From Bolinopsis microptera (Eukaryota; Ctenophora; Tentaculata; Lobata; Bolinopsidae), in NCBI RefSeq assembly GCF_026151205.1, contig NC_087084.1, positions 3,258,845 to 3,322,844 on the forward strand: a stretch of 64,000 nucleotides of DNA, in the 5' to 3' direction. The notes below the pieces were generated by a model. The model made no database searches. It was not told the DNA's origin and saw only the letters and a program-made list of their open reading frames with translations. Below are positions 43,900-56,600 of the stretch, piece after piece (position 1 is the first letter of the stretch; each line of letters starts with the position of its first letter). Both the position numbers and the translations under genes were made by a program.

Positions 43900-45040
43900 T
43901 AGTATTACCAAATAAAGTTGATGTTTAAGTACAGACCGTAACGTTTATTGTAATTACTTTTCAACTACCATCTATTTTTGAATCGATGTAATCTAAAGTA
44001 AGTAAAATTGTCTCATTGAGTCACGACCTTAAATGTTACTGATCGGAATTTTGATTTATAGGACGAACAATTAAAATTTAAAACCAAACAATTGTATAGC
44101 TCTGACAATAAAGTGTTTGATAAAATATCAACGAGTAGGTCCCAAATGTTTACACATATAATAAAAGTATTCATGACAATTAATAAATAGCCAATAGCAC
44201 AGTCTAGCCTTTAACTTTAAATTTAATAACGGGAGAAGCTGTTTTTCAGGCATTAAGGCTCATGGAAAGTCGTTCAGCAGGTTTATTTTTAGTTCAAAAC
44301 AATTCATAATGTCAATGTTGACAGGAATAAGAAATACTTATGTGGAGGTTTTAAAGAAAAAACCTCCATATAGAAGCGAGCAACCGTTTTCATTCTCGGT
44401 ATCATTTTGCATTTGCGGACGGTTATTCAAATTAATATCATTTCCTTTTGTTTGAAAAAGAGAGACACTGAAAGCGGTCCATTCTATCCATGGTGGGTTT
44501 TGGTCAACTTACTATATATGTAACTACTACTAGTCTAGAACCATGAGGTTGATGCCCCTCTTGTGATACGAGGGGTTTTCAATTTTAAGACTCAAGGCAA
44601 CTATGGTAGAGGGGGTTAAAAATGAGTCATATTCTCCAATGTAATTTATGAGTGGCTCACAAAGCCAATTTAAAATTGTCTAAATACTGCACGAGTAAGC
44701 AATAGATTTACAAATTTAATGCTTGCAAGTCAAATGAGACAGATGGTATTGGTGGTACTGGTAAAAATAAAACTGATAATAAGTTATTGTATCAAGTAAT
44801 GATGTCTGTAAAGCTTTTCAAAACTTGTTAATTTTCGGTAATATTAAGCAAGAAAAATATAAGGCATGCGAATAAAATTTCGTCAATAACATTTCTGCTC
44901 GAACTAAACAAGCTAATAAGTAGTATTTCTAAACTATAAGTATTAAAGACTAGCTGTTATTTCACTTGGTTCCAGTATCCAGTATAACTATAACATACAA
45001 TAACTACAAATTAACACGTGTGAGGACTATAATTCACCGT
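43900..45040. other. Spacer between zinc-finger genes 7 and 8
   Basis: Family spacer with hairpin at ~44339-44372 and the conserved downstream block. No gene. Confidence 0.6.
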
Positions 45041-45046
45041 TCTATT

Positions 45047-46204
45047 TCAACTCCCGGAAAGTTTCTCTCTAGAGTGACTCATCATATGGGTCTGTAAACT
45101 AATTGAATGGCTAGCCCTGTAGTCACACAAACTACAAGAATAAGGTTTCTCTCCGGTGTGTGTTCGTTTATGAGAAGCAAGAGTGCCACTCTGCGCAGCT
45201 GAGTAGCTACAAATATCACATTTATAAGGTTTCTTTCCAGTGTGTATTCGCTTGTGAGCAGAAAGATTGTCACTTTTCGCGGCTGAGTAGTTACAAATAT
45301 CACATTTGTAAGGTTTTTCTCCAGTGTGTATTCGCTTGTGACAAATAACAGCGCCAATTCGTTTGGCTGAATAGCTACAAATATCACATTTATAAGGTTT
45401 TTCCCCGGTGTGTATTCGTTTGTGAGAAGTAAGATTGCCACTTTTCGCGGTTGAGTAGCTACAAATATCACATTTATATGGTTTTTTACCGTCGTGGGTT
45501 CGGAAATGGCTCTTCAAATCGCTTGATCGGCTAGCTCTATAGTCACACAAAGTACATGGATAAGGTCTCTCTCCAGTGTGTAATCGTTTGTGAGAAGCAA
45601 GAGCGGCACTTTGCGAGGCTGAGTAGCTACAAACATCGCATTCATAAGGTTTCTCTCCGGCGTGATTTCGTTTGTGAGAAGCAAGAGCGCCACTTCTCGA
45701 TGCTGTGTAACTACAAACATCACATTTATAAGGTTTCTCACCAGAACGAGTCGACATATACTTCTTTAAATTGCGTTCAGTCAGAACAGTATCTCCAATA
45801 CTAATAGATTGGGAGATATCCACACTGCTTTGAGGGTTGGTATTCAGAGGATCATTAGAAAGAGAGGAGCTGGGACTTGCATTACATTCACCGTCTAGAG
45901 GTTCACTTTTTATAGTCGTGTCACAAATCTCCGCTTTATACACTGGCAATACTTCTATTTTTGTTCCTTCAGTGTTTAAAAACAATTGTGCAGTTCCATT
46001 TCCAAGTTTAAAATTTTCAGCTGTTAAATCTTCGGTCTTTATTTCGAGGTCAAGGTGATATTTTGTGTCATCTTCAAACTTGGACGCGTTATTTGGTAGA
46101 ATGATTGTGCTTGACTGAAAGGTGTCGATGTCTGATACTTCTTTTTTAACGAACCCTTCCACATCTTGTTGTCCACTTTCTGCCATTCTGAATGGTGTTA
46201 TCAT
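45047..46204 (-). CDS. C2H2 zinc-finger gene 8, intact, 8 fingers
   Basis: From ATG 46204 (MITPFRMAESGQQD), 385 residues; an in-frame ATG at 46282 would add 26 residues. N-terminal domain with VKKE, IKTE and IKSEP, then eight fingers, all with complete C2H2 ligands, ending SLQTHMMSHSREKLSGS. Upstream of the start the sequence differs completely from genes 1-7 and lacks the shared spacer and hairpin, so this is the proximal edge of the cluster and may keep the ancestral 5' end. No lesions seen. Confidence 0.88.
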   Translation of the reverse strand: MITPFRMAESGQQDVEGFVKKEVSDIDTFQSSTIILPNNASKFEDDTKYHLDLEIKTEDLTAENFKLGNGTAQLFLNTEGTKIEVLPVYKAEICDTTIKSEPLDGECNASPSSSLSNDPLNTNPQSSVDISQSISIGDTVLTERNLKKYMSTRSGEKPYKCDVCSYTASRSGALASHKRNHAGEKPYECDVCSYSASQSAALASHKRLHTGERPYPCTLCDYRASRSSDLKSHFRTHDGKKPYKCDICSYSTAKSGNLTSHKRIHTGEKPYKCDICSYSAKRIGAVICHKRIHTGEKPYKCDICNYSAAKSDNLSAHKRIHTGKKPYKCDICSYSAAQSGTLASHKRTHTGEKPYSCSLCDYRASHSISLQTHMMSHSREKLSGS

Positions 46205-47202
46205 TATCAAATGGTACTCCTCAAAATTTTGGTCACGGGTTTCACAAAAAATGATTAAAATGTTAAAAATGGATGGAAGCATAATGAATGTGAGGATGAA
46301 GCAGTCACTTGCTGGATGAGGAAGACTGTGTCATTAAATTGAGTGAAGATTAAACTAATTGACATTTGAATTCAATTTTTGGAACAAAAATGCATGAATT
46401 TTTCATTGATTTTTCTAAAAATTTAACAAAAGTTTGGCCGACTTGGCAAAAAGAAGACCTTCGTGTATGATAGAAAACATTTCAAAATATTACAGTTACT
46501 CAACTTCGAATACTGAACAAATATATCATTACGTTTACAGATAAATTTCTATATAGTGAAATTTCTAATAGTGAAAAAATCTGAACATCTTGAATTTAAA
46601 TTGGCGTTGGAACTAGAGCTGAAGCAAAAAGTAATCAAAGGGAGATCCAGTTGCTTATTTTACTCTTGCAATCAAAAGATTTAAAATGTAAAATCAGAAA
46701 TCGGATCTAACAATTAGATTGTACCTACAAAATGTATTTAAGCCAGAAAAGGTATTGACTATTTGGGGAGTTAGATTCACGAATCTCTAAAATTCTCCCT
46801 GGCTACGAGCCTGGTTTAAACTCGTAATGCTGACCAGCTCCAATCACAGTTTAAAAGAAAATAAATACATCAATGGTATTAGTTTTATTTATCATTAATT
46901 ATACACTAATTCGATTCCATAATTATCAACTTGCCGTACATTTTATTTTCTTGAAACTGAATCAGTATAAAAATTAACCCTATTCTATCTATGACGTCAG
47001 AAAACAGACTTCAGTAACGAAAAATCTTTAGCATTTAGTTAACTTTAAGGTCCTTGCTACTCCAGCAATGCTAGTCTTATGTTTGATTGTGATCTTGACC
47101 TCAATTTTAAATCTGAGGTTCCGTCGTTCAAATCACACCGATCTTAATTTTCTACTGGACTTTGACATCACAACCTTTCACATCTCAATCAGTGAAATGA
47201 GC
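46205..47202. other. Intergenic between zinc-finger gene 8 and furry 3' end
   Basis: AT-rich, no gene. TTTATT words at 46882 and 46943 (AATAAA on the minus strand) could serve polyadenylation of the furry transcript. Confidence 0.45.
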
Positions 47203-47637
47203 TCAAGTAAACGACTTCATAGCGTTCTCTAAATGAAGCGTGTCAGTCATAAGAGTGGTCTTCACCAAGTCTTCACAAGTCGTCCCCCACAAGGCGACTT
47301 TCCCTGCTGTCCCGTTTGTCCCAGGGATCGTCCCGTGCTGACAGAAAATCCCGACCAGCGTCAACGTATCCTCACACTCATTAGTACCGAAATAAAACCC
47401 GCCGAACCTAGACCGAGCCTGGTGCAGGGTCTCTATAGCAGCGGTATCCGCTACAGCGTTGATGTGGTCGTTAATAAAGACGATGCACTGCGAGTCAGTT
47501 AGTGATGACATGATCCCGGTGTAGATGGTGGGGGACATGCCAGTGATGGTTTGGTTACTGGGGGAGAGTTGCAGGGCTGTGCTGGTCAGGGTGCAGTCTA
47601 CCATTTCCTGCTCTGCTCCAGGTATTGGGATCTTTAC
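47203..47637 (-). CDS. furry exon 19 (terminal)
   Basis: Acceptor ATACCTCAG; 144 codons and TGA. HQARSRFGGFYFGTNECE and KVALWGTTCEDLVKTTLM, a compact Cys-containing end. A duplicated acceptor at 47679 would add 14 residues in frame. Confidence 0.8.
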   Translation of the reverse strand, partial: VKIPIPGAEQEMVDCTLTSTALQLSPSNQTITGMSPTIYTGIMSSLTDSQCIVFINDHINAVADTAAIETLHQARSRFGGFYFGTNECEDTLTLVGIFCQHGTIPGTNGTAGKVALWGTTCEDLVKTTLMTDTLHLENAMKSFT

Positions 47638-50600
47638 CTGAGGTATTACAATTATGTGCTCCAAGTATTGGATCTTTACCTAAGTAGAAGTGGAGTTGTG
47701 ATCTGTTGTATTCATGAATTTCCTTCGGCACATTTTTACTGATTTTTAGATAAACTACCTAAAATATTACAATTATGTGTTCCTATTCGCTCGATGGACA
47801 AAACAGGAATATTCTCGAGCCAATTATTTTAGAGTATTAAAATTCAAGAGACGCGCTTACCTCACAACTATCCTCAGAAGAGAATGACGTGGAGTGAGGT
47901 CCACTAGTGGAACTAGTCCGGGAGTGACGCGACCCCTCATTACTCGAACCTTTACGTGATCTTCTCTCTTCCAGTTCTAACTGAGACAGCAGTTTTAATT
48001 CTCCCATCTCTGTGTACAAGCTCTCGTCTAGCTCTTCTTCTGGAATCGACTCTGTAACAAAATTACATGAAGATATTATAGTCTTTACAATTCGGACAAC
48101 AGTCGTTTTTTGGTAACCAAATTCGGATAAGGACGCGTCGTGAAACCCGTGAGAAGTGTGTGCCGAATACATGCAACGAGGGTCGAGGGGTACATAAGGC
48201 AAGTACATGAACAGATCAGGTGTAAATACGCAGCCTAGATCTAGGCATCAAAATTGATCAACAAGGTGAGCTGTTAATTCCCAAGTAAGTGAGTTGTCCT
48301 AGACTCTTCGAAACTTAGGGGTCGCTCACATCTTCACATATTACGCAATCAGCCGAGGGGGAGGGGGGGGGGGGGGGTTTCGAAATGATTACGCTAGTGT
48401 GATTTTGACACAATAGCTATGTGTAAAAATGATTACGAAGGGTCGGAGGGGGGACGGGGTTACAAATTTGCCAAAAAGTGATTACGACCCCTTACCGGTG
48501 CTGGGAGCATGTTGGATTCCGCGTTCTATCTCTCTGCGAGCTATTTGGGGGGATGTGTAGTAGGCTTCGTTCGGGGGAGGTGGTAGAGGGAAGTCTTGCT
48601 CAGAAATAGGCTCTGTTCCTGTGTCGTTATTAGTAAGGAAAAGACAATGATGTTTCAGTTGGAAACATTTTGCTGCATCTATTTATAAAAATATAAAAAC
48701 ATTGGCAAGTTTCCATAAACGATATTTTATGATCGGCGCCGATAATCGCTTATTGAGCGCTTTCTCGGCGCTTTTTTTTTAAAAAACCGTTTATAATCGA
48801 TTTTTTTACGATTATAAACGGTTCAAAAAAAATCGCTTATAATCGACTATAATTGATGTCATAATTCAAAAAAGCGCTTTTTTTAATTTAAAAGCGCTTA
48901 TAAGCGCTTTTAAGCGCTTACTAGCGTCGCTGAGCGATTTGAAAGCGGTTTTCCAGTAGGATTGGCGCCAAAAACGGGTGGATAAGCGGTTGGCCGGATA
49001 AGCGATTCGTAGGCGCTTTTTTGAACCATTTATAAGCGATTATAAGCGCTTATAATCGGGGTGCAATTTAGCTGTTTGTAAAGCGCAAATAAAGCGCTTA
49101 TAAGCGCTTTTAAAATTGAGTCAGGAAAACGCTATATTACATCTTATAACCGCTTATAATCGATTATAAGCGTTTTTTTAGAAATCGCTTATTACGGCTA
49201 ATTCATCGCTATTTCACCGCTTTTACCGCTTTTCCTATCATCCATGGCCAGGCGAGCAGGAATTAAAAAGCGCTTATAAGCGCTTTTTCGATGCTGCCCC
49301 TAACCTGGTCGGAACGGGGTAGTGCCCGGAATTTAAAAGCGCTTATAAGCGATTTCTCAATTCCCTTTAACCTGGTCGGAACTTGCATGTGCTTTTCTGA
49401 GCAACCTGGGGTGCACCGGCAGAGTCAAGAGTCAGCATTTAAAAGCGCTTATAGGCGCTTATGATCGCTTTTCTACCACTTTTCCTATCGCCCATGGCCT
49501 GGTTGGCAGGAATTAGAAAGCGCTTATAAGCGTTTTTTCAATGCTGCCCCTTACCTGGTCGGAACGGGGGAGTGCCCGGAATTTAAAAGCGCTTATAAGC
49601 GCTTTTTCAATGCCGCCCCTAACCTGGTCGGAACGGGGTAGTGCCCGGAATTTAAAAGCTCTTATAAGCGATTTCTCAATTCCCCTTAACCTGGTCGGAA
49701 CTGGAAATCAGAGTGCCCGCTTATAAGTTCTTTTCTGTGCAACCTGGGGTGCACCGGCAGAGTCAGGATTTAAAAGCGCTTATAGGCGCTTATGATCGCT
49801 TTTCTACCGCTTTTCCTATCGCCCATGGCCTGGTTGGCAGGAATTAGAAACCAACCTGGTCGCAACGGGGGAGTGCCCGGAATTAAAAGGCGCTTATAAG
49901 CACTTTTTCAATGCTGCCCCTAACCTGGTCGGAACGGGGGAGTGCCCGGAATTAAAAAGCGCTTATAAGCGATTTCTCAATTCCCTTCAACATTCAACCT
50001 GGTCGGAACTGGAGAGTGCCCACTCGTATGTGCTTTTCTGAGCAACCTGGGGTGCACCGGCAGGGTCAGGATTTAAAAGCGCTTATAGGCGCTTATGATC
50101 GCTTATCTACCGCTTTTCCCATCACCCATGGGCTGGTTGGCAGGAATTAGAAAGCGCTTAGTGCTTTTTTAATGCTGCCCCTAAGGATTTTAAAAGCGGT
50201 TATAAGCGATTACAATCACTTTTTATTGCTGGTTTTTACCGATTTATCGATCATTTATCAACATGGATTTAAACATAGTTGTTTGACTGGCGATCTAGAA
50301 GCCAAGCAAGAAAGCTAAGTGCACGGCGCGGCAAAGTTCTCCGACAATAATTGTCAGAAATTGTAAAGCGCTTGCAAGCGTTTATATATATGTTGTTAAT
50401 GGTGGTGGTTGTCCTGGTGGCGGTCGATGCGCGCTGCGTCATCAGTCATACACACTTCACATTCAGAACTTGCAAAAGAAAAATATAGTATATGAAATTA
50501 AATTATTGCGCTGGGCCACGCTCAGTCTGTCAACGAGTATGACAGGCTTGTTCATGTCATTCCAAGGAATCTCTAGTCAGGCTGAGCGAATCACGACGTC

Positions 50601-53600
50601 TGAAAAAAGTGCGGTGCTCATTGAAAGTTAGTGTGTGCGTGACCAGCATTCACGTACTTGTTCATAATCAATCGTGGACATAATAGGCGGTGCACGATAT
50701 AATAAAAATGAACTTGCTCGGATTTTCAAAATTTTTGTACCATCGTTTTCTAGAGACTGTGAGAATTTTCACAGTACCAAATTTATTATACCTTTTTGGA
50801 ATGATCAGTGAGTTTCGCCTAGGTGCCATATTTGATGGTGCGCGGCTTTTGGAGCAAAATGAGGTGTAAAAGTCGCGTAATTGGACGAAATTCGTTGATT
50901 TTTGTCGTATTATTCTGTCATATCTTCGGTTCCTGAATGCTGAACATGAATCATGCTGAAAATTTGTCAGAACCTTCCAATCATACTTAATTACCGAACC
51001 TTATTTAGTTGGGAGAGATTGGCCTTGACTAAGAGGTCTAAAAATGACAAAATAGGTATAAATTCGTTGATAACTCAAATTCTGAGCATCGAAATTGCTC
51101 AAACTAAATTAGGTCCAGTAGAACATAAGTGTTTACGTAAGCTGACCAAATTTCAACAACATTTTTATATGGGAAGTATTATAACTTTTCGATTGTTTCC
51201 AAAATAATGTGCTGGCCGAAATAAGAGCTAAAAAAACATTCAATGGTCAGCGCGCGCGTCTTATTGTCGATGGCGCACTGCCTAGACATAAAAACAAACG
51301 TGCACGCTGAGTACCAATAGGAAAAAAAGTAATGTATATATACGCTAGTAAAGCCGCGCGCGTGCAGGCGTGCTGAGATAGCTTGTAAAATTTGGTTATT
51401 AGATAGTAAAACTGCAACAAATAAACCGCGCCAGCTTGTGCGTTTGAGTTGCTCCTACGAAATCGGTGTATTTTTGGACGCTGATCCCGAATCACCCGCC
51501 ATGACGTAGGGTAAAAATATTTCCCTGGAGAGTTACATGGGCAAAAACCGTGTTAGTCACGTGACAGGCTAGTAAAACATGATTTCGATTGGTTATAGGC
51601 AGTGCGCCATCGACCGTAAGACGCGCGCACTGACCATTGAATGGTTTTTAAGCTCTTATTTCGGCCAGCACATTATTTTGGAAACAATCAAAAAGTTATA
51701 ATACTTCCCATATAACAATTTTGTTGAAATTTGGTCAGCGTACGTAAACACTTGTGTTCTACTGAAACTAAATTAGTTTGATCAATTTCGATGGTCAGAA
51801 TTTGAGTTATCAACGGATTTATACCTATTTTGTCATTTTTAGACCTCTTAATCAAGGCCAATCTCTCCCAACTAAATTAGGTTCGGTAGTTAAGTATGAT
51901 TGTAAGGTTCTGACAAATTTTCAGCATGATTCATGTTCAGGAACCGAAGATATGATAGAATAATACGACAAAAATCAACGAATTTCGTCAAATTACGCAA
52001 CTTTTACACCTAATTTTGCTCCAAAAGCCGCGCACCATCAAATATGGCACCTAGGCGAAACTCACTGATCATTCCAAAAAGGTATAACAAATTTGGTACT
52101 GTGAAAATTCTCACAGTCTCTAGAAAACAATGGTACAACAATTTTAAAAATCCGAGCAAGTTTATTTTTATCGTGCACCCCCTATTGTTTAGGGCTCATG
52201 TTAGTGTTTGGGTTGTGGTATGCGGGTTATGGATAGCTTCGGGGTTATGGTTGGGATTAGGGTTTATGTAAAATTGTTTTGTACGGCTGCAAAACCATAA
52301 AAACCAAGGTCACGTGAAATTTTTTGGCGAGCGAATTAGCAAGAGCCGGTTTTTATACAAAAATAAGCGTACACATGATATACAATGCAATAAAGCTGAG
52401 AGTTTCTGCATGTTCGATTATTTTGCACCTAACCATGTGCCTTCGTGCTTCCGTTGCTCTATTCAGATAGGTAGTGCTTGTATCACGTGGTGACCCCCAC
52501 GGTCGCTTCACTATAGTGGGTGTCATCCGAATTGCGAGATTTGCGAGAAATCTCAGGTGCAATTGTACGAGAAGAACTCGTAAATCGAATTTAGAATTAA
52601 TAAAGCTGGATCCAACTTAAAGCCACAAACATGTTCTCCGCAAGCATTTCGTATTGGCGACACACAAATATTTAACACAAATACGGATGGCGCGGCGCTT
52701 TATTATGGAGGGAACCGACTGAGTTCCCTTTTGGTTTGTTATTGTTTGCAAAACGGCTATGACCCCCTGTATCGTCTTCGACGATACAGGGGGAGCCGCG
52801 CACTTCGTGCGCGGCGGGTCATACAACGTATGACAACCCTAATCCAGAGCCGTTGAGCTTTGATCTAGCCGCCAACCCTCCATCGATTTTGGCAACCATA
52901 TATTGGTTCCCAAAATTTCCCGCACTTTGCAGTTTCTGCAGTAGGGGTAATTAGGTATAAACTACAGTACAGCTGTACTTACTATCACATTCACAAGCAT
53001 GCAAGCTCACCTGGTCCAATGAGCCTAGCGGGAAACAGAGAACACAACGTATTAATTGGTTTGTTTAACGAAGTGCATCGTACGTCACCTCAAGATCGGG
53101 TGACAGGGCGCTTGTGAAACAAGCGCCCCCGCAGCGGCGCGAAAGCATATGGTTAGGTGAATTCGCGTTACTGGGCGGCGCTCAGCCTGTCATTCCGCAT
53201 TCCGCCAAATCTTTATTCGGGCTGAGTGAATTACGACTTTCATCGCCCTAAAAAAGTGCGAATGCTCATTGGACTAGCATTCACGTGATCGTTCAGAACC
53301 AATTACAGCCGCGCAAAAGATCACGTGCACGCCAACTACCAATAAAAAAGAAGTGACGTATGCGCTACAGGAGCCGCGCGCTGAGTTAGATTGTAAAATC
53401 TGATTATTTGATTGTAAAATCGCATAAACACGCCTATTTGCGCGTTTTAGAGGGTTTAATTACGACAGGCTATGCCTATGAACATACTAGCTTGCATGGG
53501 GTCCCCTGGTAAAATTCGCGCCACTTGTTTAACGGCCAGGTAGCGCAGTTGGTTAGCCAGCTTTGCAATCGTGAGGTTGCGGGTTCAAATCCCACTGCCT

Positions 53601-56600
53601 GCCTGGTCGTGGGGTGAGTGTCGTTGACATTCAACTAAGGATCGTGAGTGGTCTATGCAGCCCCTTAACCGTCACTGGCTAAAAACAAATCCTTCGGCTT
53701 CCTGTAATTGGCTGGTTGCACTTGTGTAACAATATGGCTGTTGGAATACTCCGAAGTAAAATAAGTGTCTAGATTTTAATAAAAACAAGTAAAGAAAAGC
53801 ACATATCCATCAACTCGCCTTCGTGCGCGCGCCCGCAGTGTCCACGCGCGACGTCAGATATGAGGACAAAATTTTGACACCCAATATAAAATTGCTTAGA
53901 TCCGTGCCCAGGCTGCAAGCATCTTTTCGCACAAGTACCGCCTCTGTGTCACCAAGAGGTGGGGCAGCATTTAAAAAGTGGGGCAGCATTTAAAAAGCGC
54001 TTATGAGCGCTTTTTAATTCCGGGCACTCCCCCGTTCCGACCAGTTTAGTGGCAGCATTGAAAAAGCGCTTATAAGCGCTTTCTAATTCCTGCCAACCAG
54101 GCAATGGGTAATACGAAAAGCGGTAGAAAAGCGATCATAAGCGCTTTTAAATCCTGACTCTGCCGCCGCCGGTGCACCCCAGGTTGCTCAGAAAAGCACT
54201 TATAAGCGGGCACTCTGATTTCCAGTTCCGACCAGGTTAGGGGCAGCATTGAAAAAGCGCTTATAAGCGCTTTTTAATCCCGGGCACTCCCCCGTTCCGA
54301 CCAGGTAAGGGGCAGCATTGAAAAAACGCTTATAAGCGCTTTATAATTCTTGCCAACCAGGCCATGGGTGATAGGAAAAGCGGTAGAAAAGCGATCATAA
54401 GCCCCTATAAGCGCTTTTAGATCCTGACTCTGCCGGTGCACCCCAGGTTGCTCAGAAAAGCACATGCAAGTGGGCACTCTCCAGTTCCGACCAGGTTAAG
54501 GGTAATTGAGAAATCGCTTATAAGCGCAGCATTGAAAAAGGGGCAGCATTGAAAAACGCTTATAAGCGCTTTATAATTCTTGCCAACCCATGCCATGGGT
54601 GATAGGAAAAGTGGTAGAAAAGCGATCATAAGCGCTTTTAAATCCTGACTCTGCCGGTGCACCCCAGGTTGCTCAGAAAAGCACATGCAAGTTCCGACCA
54701 GGTTAAGGGGAATTGAGAAATCGCTTATAAGCGCTTTTAAATTCCGGGCACTACCCCGTTCCGACCAGGTTAGGGGCAGCATCGAAAAAGCGCTTATAAG
54801 CGCTTTTTAATTCCTGCTCACCTGGCCATGGATGATAGGAAAAGCGGTAAAAGCGGTAAAATAGCGATGAATTAGCCGTAATAAGCGATTTCTAAAAAAA
54901 CGCTTATAATCGATTATAAGCGGTTATAAGATGTAATATAGCGTTTTCCTGACTCAATTTTAAAAGCGCTTATAAGCGCTTTATTTGCGCTTTACAAACA
55001 GCTAAATTGCACCCCAATTATAAGCGCTTATAATCGCTTATAAATGGTTCAAAAAAGCGCCTACGAATCGCTTATCCGGCCAACCGCTTATCCACCCGTT
55101 TTTGGCGCCAATCCTACTGGAAAACCGCTTTCAAATCGCTCAGCGACGCTAGTAAGCGCTTAAAAGCGCTTATAAGCGCTTTTAAATAAAAAAAGCGCTT
55201 TTTTGAATTATGACATCAATTATAATCGATTATAAGCGATTTTTTTTGAACCGTTTATAATCGTAAAAAAATCGATTATAAACGGTTTTTAAAAAAAAAG
55301 CGCCGAGAAAGCGCTCAATAAGCGATTATCGGCGCCGATCATAAAATATCGTTTATGGAAACTTGCCAAACATTTTGCACCCGGAATTATAATTCTGTGT
55401 TTTTAACCCACACAAATAAGGGCCTTGGTAAAAACCAAGCTATTTCCCTACCGGGGGTGAGCGGGGGAGGAATTTCAGAGACCACGGAACTCGTATCATC
55501 CTCCGACACACCATCTTGTCCGATATTCTCAACTCTTAATTCTACTTGGGACAGGTGGATGTTGTTCACTGAGTCCGAGTATGTTAGTCCCTAGGATAGG
55601 TAGGAGTTATTTGGGCTATGTTTGTGTCAATAATTCGGATTTAATTATAGATGGATTCTATCAACACAGGAAGACTCAGACGCTGAATCGAGAATGCCCG
55701 AGAATAGTTTTAAAGTTCTGAAAAATTTACAAATAGATACTTACATGATAATACAAAAACCTTGTTAAATCTAGTAGAATAGATGTAAGAAGTAAAATAA
55801 AATTAGGATATTATCAGATAATAATTAAGATAATTACCATATTGGGAGGTGAAGTAGGAGAGGTAGCAGTAGGGTTGATGTTGAGATTATACTGAGAAAC
55901 ACTCGACTTGTTGATACCTTCAGTGAACTCTAACTGAACACTTTTGAACATCTCAATGTTGGCTTCGCTGTAACCCCGTCTATGTGACATACGCTTCTTA
56001 TCTGTAGGATGTACGGTTCAAAGTATTTGGTAAATGATAAGAATAATTTAAATTTCAGTAAGTTCATATTTAACCACGATGACTGGGGTAATATTTTTGG
56101 GGCTGATTTGAGTAAAATGCCAAAAATTATGTACATAATAATAATGTATATCATGTATATTCATTCACAACTGCCAAATACTATTAGAAGAAAGCCTAAC
56201 CTTTATGATTAGGTCTGTTCACTGTAGCAGACCCAATATTAATCACAGGGACATCTACAGGTAATACAGACGCTACGGGTACTTCTGGTGTCTGAACTGT
56301 CTCCACTACTAGTGTAACGGCAGAAGGAGCTCCGATACTGCTCTCCCTTGTTCTGGAAGATTCGCTTCCTCGCGTTCTGGAAGATTCGTTACTGGGTTCA
56401 CGTGACCGTTCGTTGCTGGGGTCACGTGACCGTGACAGCTTGGTGTGCTTTATTTCTGGTATTGATCCTGGGGAACGTAAGTTTAATTTTAATGTATAGT
56501 GGCTAGAGAGAAAACATTGATATGGGAAAGTATCCCATCACGAAACGTTTTTACAGCACAGTTCTTCGCGATGAATTATATGTATCTCTCTTCGAATAAC

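Larger units (their letters stand above)
50505..53520. repeat. Dispersed diverged direct repeat in the palindrome centre
   Basis: CAGCATTCACGT and AAAAAAGTGCGGTGCTCATTG near 50505-50690 recur as TAGCATTCACGTGATC and AAAAAAGTGCGAATGCTCATTG near 53160-53300. The following part (ACCAATA..AAAA, GCCGCGCGC) is at 51310-51480 and 53330-53470, so the fold-back element interrupts the first copy. Confidence 0.55.
48703..55368. mobile_element. 6.67 kb palindromic element, candidate TSD AACAT
   Basis: Left end TGGCAAGTTTCCATAAACGA and right end the exact inverse, flanked by AACAT at 48698-48702 and 55369-55373. Arms of about 1.5 kb (to ~50250 and from ~53960) are inverted copies, packed with AAGCGCTTATAAGCGCTT dyads inside ~65-bp tandem units that also carry CCTAACCTGGTCGGAACGGG. 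The 3.7 kb centre holds nested inserts. No transposase ORF. Located in one intron of furry. Confidence 0.85.

Noticed and set aside
52758-52823. Integrated parvovirus terminal repeat
   Set aside because: Only the folded shape is similar; no viral reading frame is nearby and the outer stem is just 8 bp.
53532-53606. Functional tRNA gene
   Set aside because: A and B boxes are present, but D and anticodon stems fail and the acceptor pairing is displaced.
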